From assembly GCF_011947285.1 (NCBI RefSeq), contig NZ_JAAOZT010000012.1:248001-312000 (forward strand): a stretch of 64,000 bases of DNA, in the 5' to 3' direction. Below are positions 35,193-45,038 of the stretch, piece after piece (within the stretch, counting starts at the first letter, position 1; every line of letters starts with the position of its first letter). The notes under the pieces were generated by a model. That model saw nothing but the letters and a program-made list of their open reading frames with translations. It was not told the DNA's origin and made no database searches. A program made the position numbers and the translations under genes. This DNA comes from Glaciimonas immobilis (GTDB taxonomy: Bacteria > Pseudomonadota > Gammaproteobacteria > Burkholderiales > Burkholderiaceae_D).

Positions 35193-36770
35193 CTACACGC
35201 CCGCGCAAACGCCGTCTGCACGGGGATCGGTCGCGCCTTCAATCATGCCGCTGGGATGGACCGCAACTGCGCCAGCATGTCCCATCATGTCGGCGTAATC
35301 GGCAACGATTTCGACCGCATGCCCCGCGCGCCGCAAGGCTTCGATGGTCTGCAAATCAATGCGTCCTTCCACCTTGAGGTTAGTCGACACGTCACCCCAC
35401 GTGCGACCGAGTAGCCAACGCGGGGCGCTGATGGCCTGTTGCATATTTTGACCAAACATTACGTGACGCGTAAACACTGCTGCCTGCGTCTGCGGTTGGC
35501 CTTCACCGCCCATGGTGCCGTAGGCAATCGTGCGACCATCGTTGAGCTTCGCCAAGGATGGGTTGAGGGTGTGGAAAGGCAGTTTACCCGGCAGGAGCTG
35601 ATTCACGCTATCGTCCAGAGAAAAGCTGGCACCACGGTTTTGCCAGACTACGCCGGTGTCAGGGACCACAACCCCACTTCCGAACTCCCAAAAGATACTT
35701 TGAATATAGCTGACGACTCTGCCTTGGGCATCTGCCGCGCCCATCCAGATAGTGTCGCCCGGCTTGGCGGCATGCGGCCAAGGTGCTGCCAGATCGGGGC
35801 GAATAAAAGCGGCCTCGCTTTCGAGCAGCGCTTCTGTGAGCCAATCGCGGGCGTTGACCGACATGTGAGCGGGGTCGGTGACATGCGCATTGCGCAAGAT
35901 GAAGGCACGCTTAGTCGCCTCTACCAGACTGTGGATATGCGCGAAACCATCGGCTTCCGTCACGCCTAAACGGTCAAACAGGCCAATGATCATCAGGGCT
36001 GAGACACCTTGCGTCGGTGGCGGCAAATTATAGACACTACCTGAACGCAATTGCACCTTTAAGGGAGTCACCATTTGCGCACGGTAGGCCGCAAGATCGG
36101 CTGCACGGAGGGGACTGCCTAGCTGTTGCAGCCCGCTACTCAAGGTGTTTGCCAGATCGCCGCGATAAAAATCGTCCAGTCCTGCGTGTGCCATTCGCTC
36201 CAGCGTCGCCGCCAGCGCGGGTTGTTTGAGAATATCCCCCTCGCTCGGCAAGCCAGCGGGAGCATAGGTGTCAACAAAGCCGGGCTGATCGTACAACTGA
36301 TCCCATTTATCGCGTGTCAGTTGCACTTGGGAACGGGTAATCGGCACACCAGCTTTAGCGTGCCCGATTGCATCGGATAATAGTCGTGAAACCGGCAATG
36401 CCTTACCCCAACGGCTGGCATGCGCTAACGCCACTGACCAGCCGGAGACTGCACCTGCTACCGTCAAGGCTGCGCGGGGACCGCGGGTAGGGATACTAGC
36501 TTCACCAGCATAAAAATCACGATCAGCCAAACCTGCCGACGGACCGCATGCCTGAATTGCAACGGGTTCGTGACCGGGTTCGCTGATGACCCAAAAGCCG
36601 TCCCCGCCGATCCCGTTCATATGCGGATACACCACCGCAATGGCGGCTGCGGCGGCAACCATGGCCTCGACCGCATTACCGCCTTCGCGCAATACCGCAG
36701 CGCCAGCCTGGGCCGCGAGATGATGCGGTGCGGTAACCATACCGCCGATACACGTTTTACTATGCAACAT
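35193..36770 (-). CDS. Gamma-glutamyltransferase-family protein
   Basis: This 525-residue N-terminal-nucleophile hydrolase of the GGT family begins MVTAPHHLAAQAGAAVLREGGNAVEAMVAAA and has HMNGIGGDGFW. The expected autocleavage and nucleophile threonine is Thr340 in PGDTIWMGAADAQGRVVS. The small-subunit motif MGGEGQPQTQ follows. No export signal is apparent, so it may be a cytoplasmic member rather than a classical periplasmic GGT. A GGAG site precedes the ATG. Neighbours are RidA and an amidase. The group suggests breakdown of an amide or gamma-glutamyl compound, but the substrate is not identifiable. Confidence 0.85.
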   Translation of the reverse strand: MLHSKTCIGGMVTAPHHLAAQAGAAVLREGGNAVEAMVAAAAAIAVVYPHMNGIGGDGFWVISEPGHEPVAIQACGPSAGLADRDFYAGEASIPTRGPRAALTVAGAVSGWSVALAHASRWGKALPVSRLLSDAIGHAKAGVPITRSQVQLTRDKWDQLYDQPGFVDTYAPAGLPSEGDILKQPALAATLERMAHAGLDDFYRGDLANTLSSGLQQLGSPLRAADLAAYRAQMVTPLKVQLRSGSVYNLPPPTQGVSALMIIGLFDRLGVTEADGFAHIHSLVEATKRAFILRNAHVTDPAHMSVNARDWLTEALLESEAAFIRPDLAAPWPHAAKPGDTIWMGAADAQGRVVSYIQSIFWEFGSGVVVPDTGVVWQNRGASFSLDDSVNQLLPGKLPFHTLNPSLAKLNDGRTIAYGTMGGEGQPQTQAAVFTRHVMFGQNMQQAISAPRWLLGRTWGDVSTNLKVEGRIDLQTIEALRRAGHAVEIVADYADMMGHAGAVAVHPSGMIEGATDPRADGVCAGV

Positions 36771-36945
36771 GCTTGCTCCTGTTTATTTAAAGTGATGCCT
36801 TCCCTCCTACTTTATAGCCAGTGCCGGCGTCGTGGAGCGAATCTGTAAAAAAAAGTGGAATCTTGCTCCTCATCCAAAGGCCGCTGTCGCTGTATTACGC
36901 TGTATTATTCTATTCAATAAGCGTAGATATGCGATTTTTTGTCAC

Positions 36946-36985
36946 CACAAAAAACGCCAGATCAAATTATTTGATCCGACGTTTT
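36946..36985 (-). terminator. Intrinsic terminator of the amidase gene
   Basis: On the minus strand an interrupted hairpin reads AAAACG, then GATCAAA-taa-TTTGATC, then CGTTTT, running directly into a T-run (CGTTTTTTG). It starts 14 bases after the amidase stop codon, where a terminator is expected. Confidence 0.7.
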
Positions 36986-36998
36986 CAGTTGCTATCAG

Positions 36999-38372
36999 TT
37001 ATTTATATTGGAGGCTGATTCCAGCCAGCGCCGCCTCTACCGCTAACCCAATCTTCAGAATCTTGCGATCATTGCCACCGGCAGCGGCCAGCATCAAACC
37101 TACCGGTGCTTCGCCCGCTGCATGACACGGTAGCGAAAGCGCACAGCCATTGAGAAAGTTGATCGCTGTTGGATTACGCAAAATCTTGGCATTGGCCGCG
37201 TAATACGCCTTGTCATTGGCTTCCAGCCCGGCAATGGTCGGTGCCACGATAGGAACGGTCGGCATCAACAATGCATCGTAACCGTACACCCTGCGTTCTA
37301 CCGCTGCAATCCATTGCTTGCGTGCAGCGAACAGGTCTAGCAGGTCCGCTGCACTCATATCCTTGCCCCGCAATATGCGTGACACTACACGCGGGTCGTA
37401 GGACGCGGCGCGCTCGGCAATTAGCGTCCGATGCCAAGCGTAAGCCTCGGCACCGGTGAATCCGCTTTTGGCGTTAATTGCAGCAAGTGCAGCAAATTCA
37501 GGTATTTCGATTTCTACAACTAGCGCCCCCGCGTCTTGTAGTCTCTGGCGTGCAGTGGCAAATGCTGTGGCGACCTGGCTGTCCATGCCCTCCAGTACCA
37601 TCGTAGTCGGCAGCCCCAGACGCAAACCGCGCAAGGCATAAGGCGTCAGCGGCAGGAGCGGTTCGCCAGCCATGATTGCATCAATTGTCGCGCAACAGCT
37701 AACGCTATTGGTAATAGCCCCGATTGAGTCAAGTTGGGCCGATAGCGGTAAAACACCTTCCAGCGATACCCTGTTTGCGGTCGGTTTAAAGCCTGTCAGA
37801 CCACACAAAGCGGCGGGGATGCGAATAGAACCGCCGGTATCGGAACCAATTCCCGCAACCGCCATGCCATCGCTTACCGACACCGCAGCGCCTGACGAAG
37901 AACCGCCGGGAATGCGACCAACACTTCTGTCCCAAGGATTGCGTGGCGTGCCGTAATGGGGATTAATGCCCAGGCCGGAATAAGCGAACTCGGTCATGTT
38001 GGTGCGACCGATAATCACTGCACCGGCGGCGACCAGACGCTGCACCACCACCGCGCTAACCTGCGCCGGGGACGCATCGTTGAGCGCCACCGAACCGGCC
38101 CGGGTAACACTGCCGGCGACATCGAACAGGTCCTTGATGGAGATAGGCAAGCCGTCTATCGGCGAACGGGTCTGGCCGCTGGCGCGCAGCAAGTCGGAGG
38201 CTTGCGCCGCTGCCCTTGCTGCTGTTTCATAAAGCTCAGTGAACACACGGCTACCTTCGCCGGACGTTGCCAGGGCGCGTTGCAGCGCAGTCTCAGTGAG
38301 TGCTGCCGAGGTGATGGTCTTGTGATGCAATGCTTCGGACAAAGCTTGCAATGTTGGGTGCGTCGTCATCAT
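36999..38372 (-). CDS. Amidase signature family enzyme
   Basis: This 457-residue amidase-signature protein has the Ser-cisSer-Lys triad visible as Lys80 (LPISIKDLFD), a serine at about 158 in PGGSSSGAAV and nucleophile Ser182 in SDTGGSIRIPAA. Members hydrolyse amides such as aryl-amides, ureidocarboxylates or allophanate, and the substrate cannot be told from the motifs. It is on the same strand as the GGT-family gene but is followed by its own terminator. The first two codons are both ATG; either could be the start. Confidence 0.88.
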   Translation of the reverse strand: MMTTHPTLQALSEALHHKTITSAALTETALQRALATSGEGSRVFTELYETAARAAAQASDLLRASGQTRSPIDGLPISIKDLFDVAGSVTRAGSVALNDASPAQVSAVVVQRLVAAGAVIIGRTNMTEFAYSGLGINPHYGTPRNPWDRSVGRIPGGSSSGAAVSVSDGMAVAGIGSDTGGSIRIPAALCGLTGFKPTANRVSLEGVLPLSAQLDSIGAITNSVSCCATIDAIMAGEPLLPLTPYALRGLRLGLPTTMVLEGMDSQVATAFATARQRLQDAGALVVEIEIPEFAALAAINAKSGFTGAEAYAWHRTLIAERAASYDPRVVSRILRGKDMSAADLLDLFAARKQWIAAVERRVYGYDALLMPTVPIVAPTIAGLEANDKAYYAANAKILRNPTAINFLNGCALSLPCHAAGEAPVGLMLAAAGGNDRKILKIGLAVEAALAGISLQYK

Positions 38373-38606
38373 ATAGTCTCGGAAAGTGGAGTGAATTCCA
38401 ACTCAGCGCAGGCGATGGCAAAATCTTATAAGCAAAAAAGCCAGCCAGACGAAAGTTTCGAGGAAACGGGTGTTCATTAGTCTATCGGCAATGTTTATTG
38501 ATAAGGCTTCAGTGTAGCGCATTAAGAAACTTTGAAGAATGCCTTCAGACTGCTTTTACTTTGCAAGCATCCACGAATAGCGCTTATATTATTTAGAATA
38601 AATGAT

Positions 38607-40253
38607 TCAGGTCACAGGTGCCGGATTAAACAAGGTCAGCGCATTGTGTAGCTTCCAATGCTCTGCCCATGTTTTGCGGCCGCTGGCAACCTCCAGCATC
38701 AACTTAAATAATTCCCAGCCGACATCTTCGATGGTGGCCTCGCCGGTGGCGATGCGGCCAGCGTTGACATCCATCAGGTCATGCCAGCGGCGCGCCAGAT
38801 CGTCGCGTGTGGCGACCTTGATGACTGGCACTGCTGCGAGACCGTAGGGCGTTCCGCGTCCGGTGGTAAAGATGTGCAGGTTCATCCCGGCGGCCAGTTG
38901 CAGCGTACCGCAGATAAAATCACTGGCCGGCGTAGCAGCATAGATCAAACCCTTTTGTTTGAGCTTTTCACCCGGTGCCAGCACGCCAGAAATCGCGCTG
39001 GTGCCGGACTTAACGATGGAGCCCATGGCTTTTTCGACGATGTTGGCGAGACCGCCCTTTTTATTGCCTGGCGTAGTGTTGGCGCTGCGGTCAACGCCGC
39101 CTTTTTTGAGATAGTCATCGTACCAGGCCATCTCACGGATCATGTCATTGGCGACATCGGCATTGATAGCGCGTGAAGTCAGTTGATCGATTCCATCGCG
39201 CACCTCGGTGGTTTCCGAGAACATGACCGTGGCTCCGGCGCGGACCAGCAGATCGGTAGCATACCCGACCGCCGGGTTCGCCGTTACGCCAGAGAACGCG
39301 TCACTTCCACCGCATTGCACACCAACGACCAGATCCGCGGCGCTGCAAGTTTCCCGCGTGCGCAGGTTCAGTGCTTGAAGCCGCAACTTCGCCATATCCA
39401 TGATCGCGGTAATCATTGATTCAAAACCAACGTGAACGTCGTCCTGCAAGGTGACGATGTAGGGACCGTTCTGAATCGGTATCGCGCCTTCTGGCAGCAA
39501 GCGCGACGGTTGCAGCTTTTCGCAGCCAAGGCTAACGACCATCGTCTGCCCGCCAAAATTCGGATTCAAGCTGATGTTACGTAGCGTCCGTATCGGGATG
39601 TTTGCGTTCGGCGCATCTATCGCCACGCCGCAACCATAGGTGTGCTCCAGCCCGATCACGTCATCCACGTTCGGGTACTGCGACAACAATTCATCTTTGA
39701 TCCGTTTAACCGCGTGCTCAACTACGCCAGCGACACACTGCACAGTGGTAGTAATGGCAAGAATATTACGGGTCGCCACGCTGCCATCCGCGTTGCGGTA
39801 GCCTTGAAAAGTGTAACCCTCAAGCGCTGCTGCGGGTGGCAACACACGGGTCGAGATCGGCAAGCCATCCAGTTCACGCGCTGGCGGCATCCGCACCAGC
39901 GATTCCTCGATCCAGCTGCCTTGCTCGATGGCGCGGACCGCATAGCCAATGACAACATCGTAGCGAATAATCGGCGCGCCCTCGGACAGGGCAATCAAGG
40001 CAATTTTATGTCCTTGTGGAACCCGATTTTTCAGTACAAACTCACCGGGGAATTCAGTACCAGCCGGCAGGCCGCCATCATTGACCACAATCGCCACATT
40101 GTCGTTATCGTGCATTTTGATATACAACGGCCCGGTGCGTGCGACCGCTTGCACAACTGCGCTTGGTATTGTGTCGATTGTTAATGTGTCGATTGTTATT
40201 GTGTCGATTGTTATTGTGTCGATTGTTACTGTGTCGATTGTTACTGAGTTCAT
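38607..40253 (-). CDS. garD: Galactarate dehydratase
   Basis: GarD (548 residues) converts D-galactarate to 5-keto-4-deoxy-D-glucarate. Family text is clear: [92 protein letters not shown] and a C-terminus LFNPAPVT. The start ATG at 40253 has AGGAG close by. The N-terminus is extended by five copies of TIDT-type pentapeptides from a 15-base tandem repeat, not seen in E. coli GarD. It lies 36 bases after the lactonase gene in the GudP-lactonase-GarD run. Confidence 0.93.
   Translation of the reverse strand: MNSVTIDTVTIDTITIDTITIDTLTIDTIPSAVVQAVARTGPLYIKMHDNDNVAIVVNDGGLPAGTEFPGEFVLKNRVPQGHKIALIALSEGAPIIRYDVVIGYAVRAIEQGSWIEESLVRMPPARELDGLPISTRVLPPAAALEGYTFQGYRNADGSVATRNILAITTTVQCVAGVVEHAVKRIKDELLSQYPNVDDVIGLEHTYGCGVAIDAPNANIPIRTLRNISLNPNFGGQTMVVSLGCEKLQPSRLLPEGAIPIQNGPYIVTLQDDVHVGFESMITAIMDMAKLRLQALNLRTRETCSAADLVVGVQCGGSDAFSGVTANPAVGYATDLLVRAGATVMFSETTEVRDGIDQLTSRAINADVANDMIREMAWYDDYLKKGGVDRSANTTPGNKKGGLANIVEKAMGSIVKSGTSAISGVLAPGEKLKQKGLIYAATPASDFICGTLQLAAGMNLHIFTTGRGTPYGLAAVPVIKVATRDDLARRWHDLMDVNAGRIATGEATIEDVGWELFKLMLEVASGRKTWAEHWKLHNALTLFNPAPVT
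40171..40245. repeat. 15-base tandem repeat at the 5' end of garD
   Basis: Five consecutive 15-base units close to GTGTCGATTGTTATT (plus-strand reading) occupy the first codons of garD. They differ only at the last two or three bases of each unit. They encode TIDT plus one variable residue per unit. Because the unit is a multiple of three, copy-number changes stay in frame. Confidence 0.92.
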
Positions 40254-40289
40254 CGGGATCTCCTGGGTGTTACCTGTTAGTACGTGGTG

Positions 40290-41354
40290 TTAAACGGCGC
40301 CGCGTGTTTCCACGTATAAAGCATACAGCGAATGCGAGCTTGCCATCAGCAAACGATTTTTCTTCGCGCCACCGAAAGCCAAATTTGTGCAGCGTTCCGG
40401 CAAATGAATATGCGCGATGGGTTTTCCCTGCGGATTGAATACCATCACGCCGTCAAGATCAGCAGGATTAACGCCAAGCCTGCCATCGCTGCCCCAGCCA
40501 ACCCACAAATTGCCATCCATATCGACCTTGAAGCCGTCAATACTGCCGGGGCCGTTAGCATCAATGACGAGCGTGCGCGCTCCCAACTTCTGACCGCCAT
40601 CCATCACCTGATAAGCCCAGATCTTACGGCTCGGTGTTGCGCGTGATTCAACGATATAAAGTAACTTTTCATCTGGAGAAAAAGCCAGTCCATTGGGACC
40701 TGCCAATGTGTCATTGATCAACGTAAGCTTGTTGGATGGTCCATCGATACGATAGACAGAATGCGGTAATTCAGCGGTTGCCTTATCACCCTCCCATTCG
40801 GTGCCGATCCCAAACGGTGGATCGGTGAACCACACCGAACCGTCCGATTTGCAGACGATATCGTTGGGCGAATTGAAACGCTTGCCGTTATATCCGTCCG
40901 CCAGCACTGTGATACGGCCATCGTACTCGGTACGGGTCACGCGCCGCGTCAAGTGTTCGCAAGTGAGCAAACGGCCTTGGCGATCACGTGCCATGCCGTT
41001 AGAAAAATTGGAAGGATTACGGAATACGGACGTGGCGCCGGTTACCTCGTCCCAGCGCATGATACGGTTATTGGGAATATCGCTAAACAGTAGAAAACGA
41101 CCATCACCGAACCATACCGGGCCTTCCATCCATCGGAAACCGGTAGCGAGCTGCTCTACAGTCGAACTGTATAAACGATACTTCAAGAAGCTGGGATCGA
41201 GCACCTGTACACTAGAGTCTGGATAACGCGAATTGATTTTAAAGTCAACGCTTTGCGCCCCGGCTGTCAGCGCGGTGGTCGCAGCGGCAAGGCCGCTAAG
41301 AAGTGCTACACGACGGCCGGCGTCAACACAATTATTCTTCTTATCATTCTTCAT
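40290..41354 (-). CDS. SMP-30/gluconolactonase-type lactonase, exported
   Basis: This 354-residue beta-propeller of the SMP-30/gluconolactonase/LRE family has metal-ligand motifs GFRWMEGPVWF, NSPNDIVCKSDGSVWFTDPPFG and PGSIDGFKVDMDGNLW. The N-terminus has a twin-arginine-like signal (AGRRVALLSGLAAATTALTAGA), so periplasmic location via Tat is plausible. In this operon it probably opens galactaro- or glucarolactones before or during uptake. It lies between the transporter and garD on the same strand. Confidence 0.85.
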   Translation of the reverse strand: MKNDKKNNCVDAGRRVALLSGLAAATTALTAGAQSVDFKINSRYPDSSVQVLDPSFLKYRLYSSTVEQLATGFRWMEGPVWFGDGRFLLFSDIPNNRIMRWDEVTGATSVFRNPSNFSNGMARDRQGRLLTCEHLTRRVTRTEYDGRITVLADGYNGKRFNSPNDIVCKSDGSVWFTDPPFGIGTEWEGDKATAELPHSVYRIDGPSNKLTLINDTLAGPNGLAFSPDEKLLYIVESRATPSRKIWAYQVMDGGQKLGARTLVIDANGPGSIDGFKVDMDGNLWVGWGSDGRLGVNPADLDGVMVFNPQGKPIAHIHLPERCTNLAFGGAKKNRLLMASSHSLYALYVETRGAV

Positions 41355-41475
41355 TATGTTCTCTGATATGGATAAATCTTAAGGGTTAAGTATGATTGGT
41401 TGCGGTTGCGGTTTCGGCTGGGGGACCGCAGACAAGAACTATCAGCATTTCGATTAGCGCAAGCTGCAATGCGCG

Positions 41476-42867
41476 CTAAACCGCGCTTTGAGATTGCGCA
41501 GAAATTACTGCCGGGTCCCGCGTTTTCTTGAATTCAAAGCGCTTGATATCGCCCACCATAAACAGGTAAGACAGAATCGCTACTGCGGCGTTGGCACCGA
41601 CAAACACCAGCGCTCCGGCGAACGAGCCGGTCGCTTGCAAAATGATGCCGATCACGATGGGCGTGGTAATACCTGCGACGTTGCCGAAAGTGTTGAACAA
41701 CGCACCACTCAGGCCGCCGGCTTCTTTTGGCGCGGTGTCGGACACCACGGCCCAGCCCAGCGCGCCGATGCCTTTGCCAAAAAAGGCCAGCGCCATGATG
41801 GCGACCACGAGCCAGTCGGCGTCCACATAATTACAAAATATCATGCTCATGGCGAGCAACATGCCGCCAACAATCGGTGTCTTGCGCGCTACCGATAGGG
41901 AATAGCCGGATCGGATCAGGCGGTCGGAAATAAAACCACCCAGGATTCCCCCAAGGAAACCAGCGATTGCCGGCAACGCGGCAACAAAGCCAACTTTGAG
42001 GATGGTCATATGACGTTCGGTCACCAAATACACAGGAAACCAGGTCAGGAAGAAATAAGTCAACGTGTTGATGCAATACTGGCCGATGTAGGTGCCCAGT
42101 AGCATGCGATTGCCTAGCATTTCTTTGATAGAAGCGAAGGTATTAATCTTGGTAACCGGTTTACCTTGAGTCGCACTTTCAATGTCAACGAGCGCACCGC
42201 CCGCTTCAATATAAGCGAGTTCTGCCGCATTAATGCGCGGGTGGTCCTTCGGTCCATAGATGGTCTTGCGCCACACGAAAGCCATCACGATACCGAGAGC
42301 GCCCATGACATAAAACACGCTCTGCCAGCCGTAGGTATGCACCAGCCATCCCATCAACGGCGCGAATAACACGGTGGCAAAATATTGCGCCGAGTTAAAG
42401 ATGGCGGCAGCGGTACCGCGCTCATTTGTCGGAAACCAGGCCGAAGTGATACGACTGTTACCGGGAAAAGACGGTGCTTCGGCTGCGCCAATCAGCAGGC
42501 GCAAAATAAATAAAACAGCAATTGCGGTACCGCCGGTAAAAAAGCCGACCCAGCCCATCATCATGGTGAACACGGACCAGAGAAAAATGCTAAAGAAATA
42601 GGTGATCTTGGACCCAAAACGATCCAGCAGCCAACCGCCCGGCAATTGCGCCAGCACGTAGGACCAGGCGAAGGCGGAAAAAACGAAGCCCATTTCGACT
42701 GGCGATAAACCCAGCAATCTTTTCAATTCAGGTCCGGCGATCGCTATCGTTGCGCGGTCCGCAAAATTGATGGTCGTGACAATGAACAGCACCGCAAGGA
42801 TGCTCCAGCGAACACGGCTGGCCTTGGCACTGACTGCCACGGACGGAATGACTTGCGGAATATGCAT
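41476..42867 (-). CDS. gudP: MFS hexarate transporter, GudP/GarP type
   Basis: This 463-residue, 12-helix transporter is of the anion:cation symporter branch of the major facilitator superfamily. Text such as NFADRATIAIAGPELKRLLGLSPVEMGFVFSAFAWSY and LLIGAAEAPSFPGNSRITSAWFPTNERGTAAAIFNS is typical of glucarate/galactarate (GudP/GarP) permeases. It is the first gene of the minus-strand run GudP-lactonase-GarD and is divergent from the GntR-type regulator, with a candidate operator between them. D-glucarate, galactarate or both could be carried. Confidence 0.88.
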   Translation of the reverse strand: MHIPQVIPSVAVSAKASRVRWSILAVLFIVTTINFADRATIAIAGPELKRLLGLSPVEMGFVFSAFAWSYVLAQLPGGWLLDRFGSKITYFFSIFLWSVFTMMMGWVGFFTGGTAIAVLFILRLLIGAAEAPSFPGNSRITSAWFPTNERGTAAAIFNSAQYFATVLFAPLMGWLVHTYGWQSVFYVMGALGIVMAFVWRKTIYGPKDHPRINAAELAYIEAGGALVDIESATQGKPVTKINTFASIKEMLGNRMLLGTYIGQYCINTLTYFFLTWFPVYLVTERHMTILKVGFVAALPAIAGFLGGILGGFISDRLIRSGYSLSVARKTPIVGGMLLAMSMIFCNYVDADWLVVAIMALAFFGKGIGALGWAVVSDTAPKEAGGLSGALFNTFGNVAGITTPIVIGIILQATGSFAGALVFVGANAAVAILSYLFMVGDIKRFEFKKTRDPAVISAQSQSAV

Positions 42868-42961
42868 TTTGTCTCCTGAAGCATTATGAGGGGCACCGCA
42901 TGAATGGGGGCAGTCTTGGACGGCCTGCGTTCATTCCTATTTTCAATACACCAACTTGTTA

Positions 42962-42983
42962 TTGTTATCGGTTATCAGACAAC
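42962..42983. promoter_or_regulatory. Candidate operator of the hexarate regulon, site 1
   Basis: This 22-base site matches 18 of 22 bases with the site at 43914-43935 when read on the opposite strand. The shared pattern is GTTGTnnGATnACnGATAAC, followed by AA. It lies in the divergent gudP/GntR promoter and overlaps the likely -35 of the GntR gene. This position fits autorepression and control of gudP by the GntR-type protein. Confidence 0.6.
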
Positions 42984-43000
42984 TGACGTTGGAGTATAAT
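42972..43000 (+). promoter_or_regulatory. Predicted sigma-70 promoter of the GntR-type gene
   Basis: A perfect -10 TATAAT at 42995-43000 is preceded, 17 bases earlier, by TTATCA (42972-42977, four of six consensus bases). Transcription would start about 50 bases before the ATG at 43060. The -35 region overlaps the candidate operator. Confidence 0.6.
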
Positions 43001-43059
43001 CAGGTCACCCAAAAATAGCAATCAAGTTTTCTCCCCAATAATTTAATCGGATCAATGTC

Positions 43060-43803
43060 ATGAACTTCCCCGCTACGCCCTCGGCACCGCCTAAAAAACA
43101 TCGTAATTTGGCGCAAGGCGTGGTTGCTTATATCGCCGATGGCATCCGCGAGGGCCATATCAGCCCGGGGGATAAACTACCCACGGAGTCAGAAATCATG
43201 CGCATCCGTGGCGTCAGCCGAACTGTGGTGCGAGAGGCAATTTCGCACCTGCAGGCATCCGGTATGGTCGAAACACGGCACGGCATTGGCACCTTCGCAT
43301 TAGCACCCGCTCCTGCCGCCCATTTGGGAATTGACCCAAATACCATCATCACCATGCGCGATGTGTTGGCCATCCTTGAACTGCGCATCAGCCTTGAGAC
43401 GGAGTCCGCCGGATTAGCCGCCAGCCGCCGCACTGAGGGCCAGCTTCAACAACTGCGTAGTGCGCTCGACAAATTCCAAATCAGTTCCATGGGCGATGGC
43501 GAAACGGTCACGGCGGACCTGCAATTTCACCTGACCATCGCACTGGCTTCGGGTAACCGCTATTTTCATGACATCCTTACCCACCTCGGCACCAATATCA
43601 TTCCGCGCGCACGGCTCAACTCCGCCAAGCTGGCACAGGACGATCCTGCTATCTATATGGAGCGCGTTAATCGTGAACACGAAGACATCTTCAACGCCAT
43701 CGCGCGTCAGGACCCGGAGTCAGCCCGCGCCGCCATGCGTACGCATTTAAGCAACAGTCGTGAACGCCTGCGTCGTGCGCAGGAACTGATCGAAGCATCC
43801 TGA
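43060..43803 (+). CDS. GntR-family (FadR/FCD type) regulator of hexarate catabolism
   Basis: This 247-residue regulator has an N-terminal winged helix (about 15-82; GDKLPTESEIMRIRGVSRTVVREAISHLQASGMVETRHGIGTF). A C-terminal FCD effector domain at about 100-235 has metal-binding-type residues (Asp in VTADLQFHLTIA, His in REHEDIFNAIARQD). FCD-type GntR proteins commonly sense sugar acids. The gene lies between the divergent gudP operon and kdgD. Similar 22-base sites occur in both promoters, making it the likely local regulator. Confidence 0.88.
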   Translation: MNFPATPSAPPKKHRNLAQGVVAYIADGIREGHISPGDKLPTESEIMRIRGVSRTVVREAISHLQASGMVETRHGIGTFALAPAPAAHLGIDPNTIITMRDVLAILELRISLETESAGLAASRRTEGQLQQLRSALDKFQISSMGDGETVTADLQFHLTIALASGNRYFHDILTHLGTNIIPRARLNSAKLAQDDPAIYMERVNREHEDIFNAIARQDPESARAAMRTHLSNSRERLRRAQELIEAS

Positions 43804-43913
43804 GTTGCCATCACTTTTCTTTTAATCCCGCGGCACCTGCTGCCGGAGAGCACGCCAACTAATTTTGTTTATTTGAAAGGGTGACCACGAGCGCTTGCAT
43901 TTGGATGCCTCAT

Positions 43914-43935
43914 GTTGTACGATGACTGATAACAA
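43914..43935. promoter_or_regulatory. Candidate operator of the hexarate regulon, site 2
   Basis: This site shares 18 of 22 bases with 42962-42983 (opposite orientation), including GTTGT at one end and GATAACAA at the other. It lies 57-78 bases upstream of the kdgD start, in the expected promoter region. The same GntR-type regulator is the likely binder. Confidence 0.58.
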
Positions 43936-43991
43936 GTGGGACGTTTGATATCGACGTCATCGCTTCCCATTCATCATTAATCGGTGCCTCC

Positions 43992-44906
43992 ATGTTTACT
44001 CCTCAAGACCTGAAACAAATTCTTTCGTCCGGCCTGCTGTCATTTCCGATCACCGACTTCGATGCGCACGGCGACTTCGTCCCAGGCACTTATGCCGACC
44101 GTTTGGAATGGCTGGCACCCTACGGCGCGACCGCGTTATTCGTCGCAGGCGGCACGGGTGAATTCTTTTCGCTGACGCCAGAAGATTACACACAGGTAGT
44201 TAAGGTCGCGGTGGAAACATGTCGGGGCAAAGTACCCATTCTGGCTGGCGCTGGCGGCCCTACCCGTACTGCCATCGCCTACGCTCAGGAAGCAGAACGC
44301 CTTGGTGCACACGGTGTTCTGCTGATGCCGCACTATTTGACCGAAGCCAGCCAGGACGGTTTGGTCGCGCACATCGCAGCGGTCTGTAAGTCGGTCAAGT
44401 TTGGCGTCGTCATCTACAACCGTAATGTCTGCAAACTGAGCGCGGAATCACTCATGCAACTGGCTGACTTGTGCCCGAACCTGATTGGCTTCAAGGATGG
44501 CGTCGGCGAAATCGAAACCATGGTCACTATTCGCCGCAAGTTGGGCGATCGCTTTACTTATTTGGGTGGCTTGCCAACTGCTGAAGTGTATGCGGCAGCC
44601 TACAAAGCGCTGGGCGTGCCGGTGTACTCGTCGGCGGTATTCAACTTCATCCCAAAAACGGCGATCGAATTTTACGAAGCGATCAGGACCGATGACTTCG
44701 CTACTACCAATCGCCTGATTGACGATTTCTTCCTGCCATATCTGGACATCCGTAACAAGAAAGCCGGTTATGCAGTCAGTATTGTAAAAGCCGGCGCGAC
44801 ATTGGTTGGACACGGCGCTGGCCCGGTACGCACGCCGCTGATCGATCTGAATCCGCAGGAATGTGAACAACTGGGTGCTTTGATCGCATCACTCGGCCCG
44901 CAATAG
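43992..44906 (+). CDS. kdgD: 5-dehydro-4-deoxyglucarate dehydratase
   Basis: KdgD (304 residues) is a class I aldolase-fold (DHDPS/NAL family) enzyme. It dehydrates and decarboxylates 5-keto-4-deoxy-D-glucarate to 2,5-dioxopentanoate (2-oxoglutarate semialdehyde). The Schiff-base lysine is Lys168 in [11 protein letters not shown] and the catalytic tyrosine Tyr142 in [15 protein letters not shown] (53-62) is the substrate-carboxylate loop. It is followed, 132 bases later, by the semialdehyde dehydrogenase gene. GarD plus KdgD plus that dehydrogenase form the non-phosphorylating route to 2-oxoglutarate, distinct from the E. coli aldolase route. Confidence 0.94.
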   Translation: MFTPQDLKQILSSGLLSFPITDFDAHGDFVPGTYADRLEWLAPYGATALFVAGGTGEFFSLTPEDYTQVVKVAVETCRGKVPILAGAGGPTRTAIAYAQEAERLGAHGVLLMPHYLTEASQDGLVAHIAAVCKSVKFGVVIYNRNVCKLSAESLMQLADLCPNLIGFKDGVGEIETMVTIRRKLGDRFTYLGGLPTAEVYAAAYKALGVPVYSSAVFNFIPKTAIEFYEAIRTDDFATTNRLIDDFFLPYLDIRNKKAGYAVSIVKAGATLVGHGAGPVRTPLIDLNPQECEQLGALIASLGPQ

Positions 44907-45038
44907 TTCTTTCTGGCCCGCCTGATCCGCAATATATCAAGACCGGGTAACGACTATTTTTTACGGCGTGCTGTGACCTTTTTTGGCTGCGCGCCGATGT
45001 GTCTCTAATTAATTCGCATCTGCTCCAAGGAGAATATT

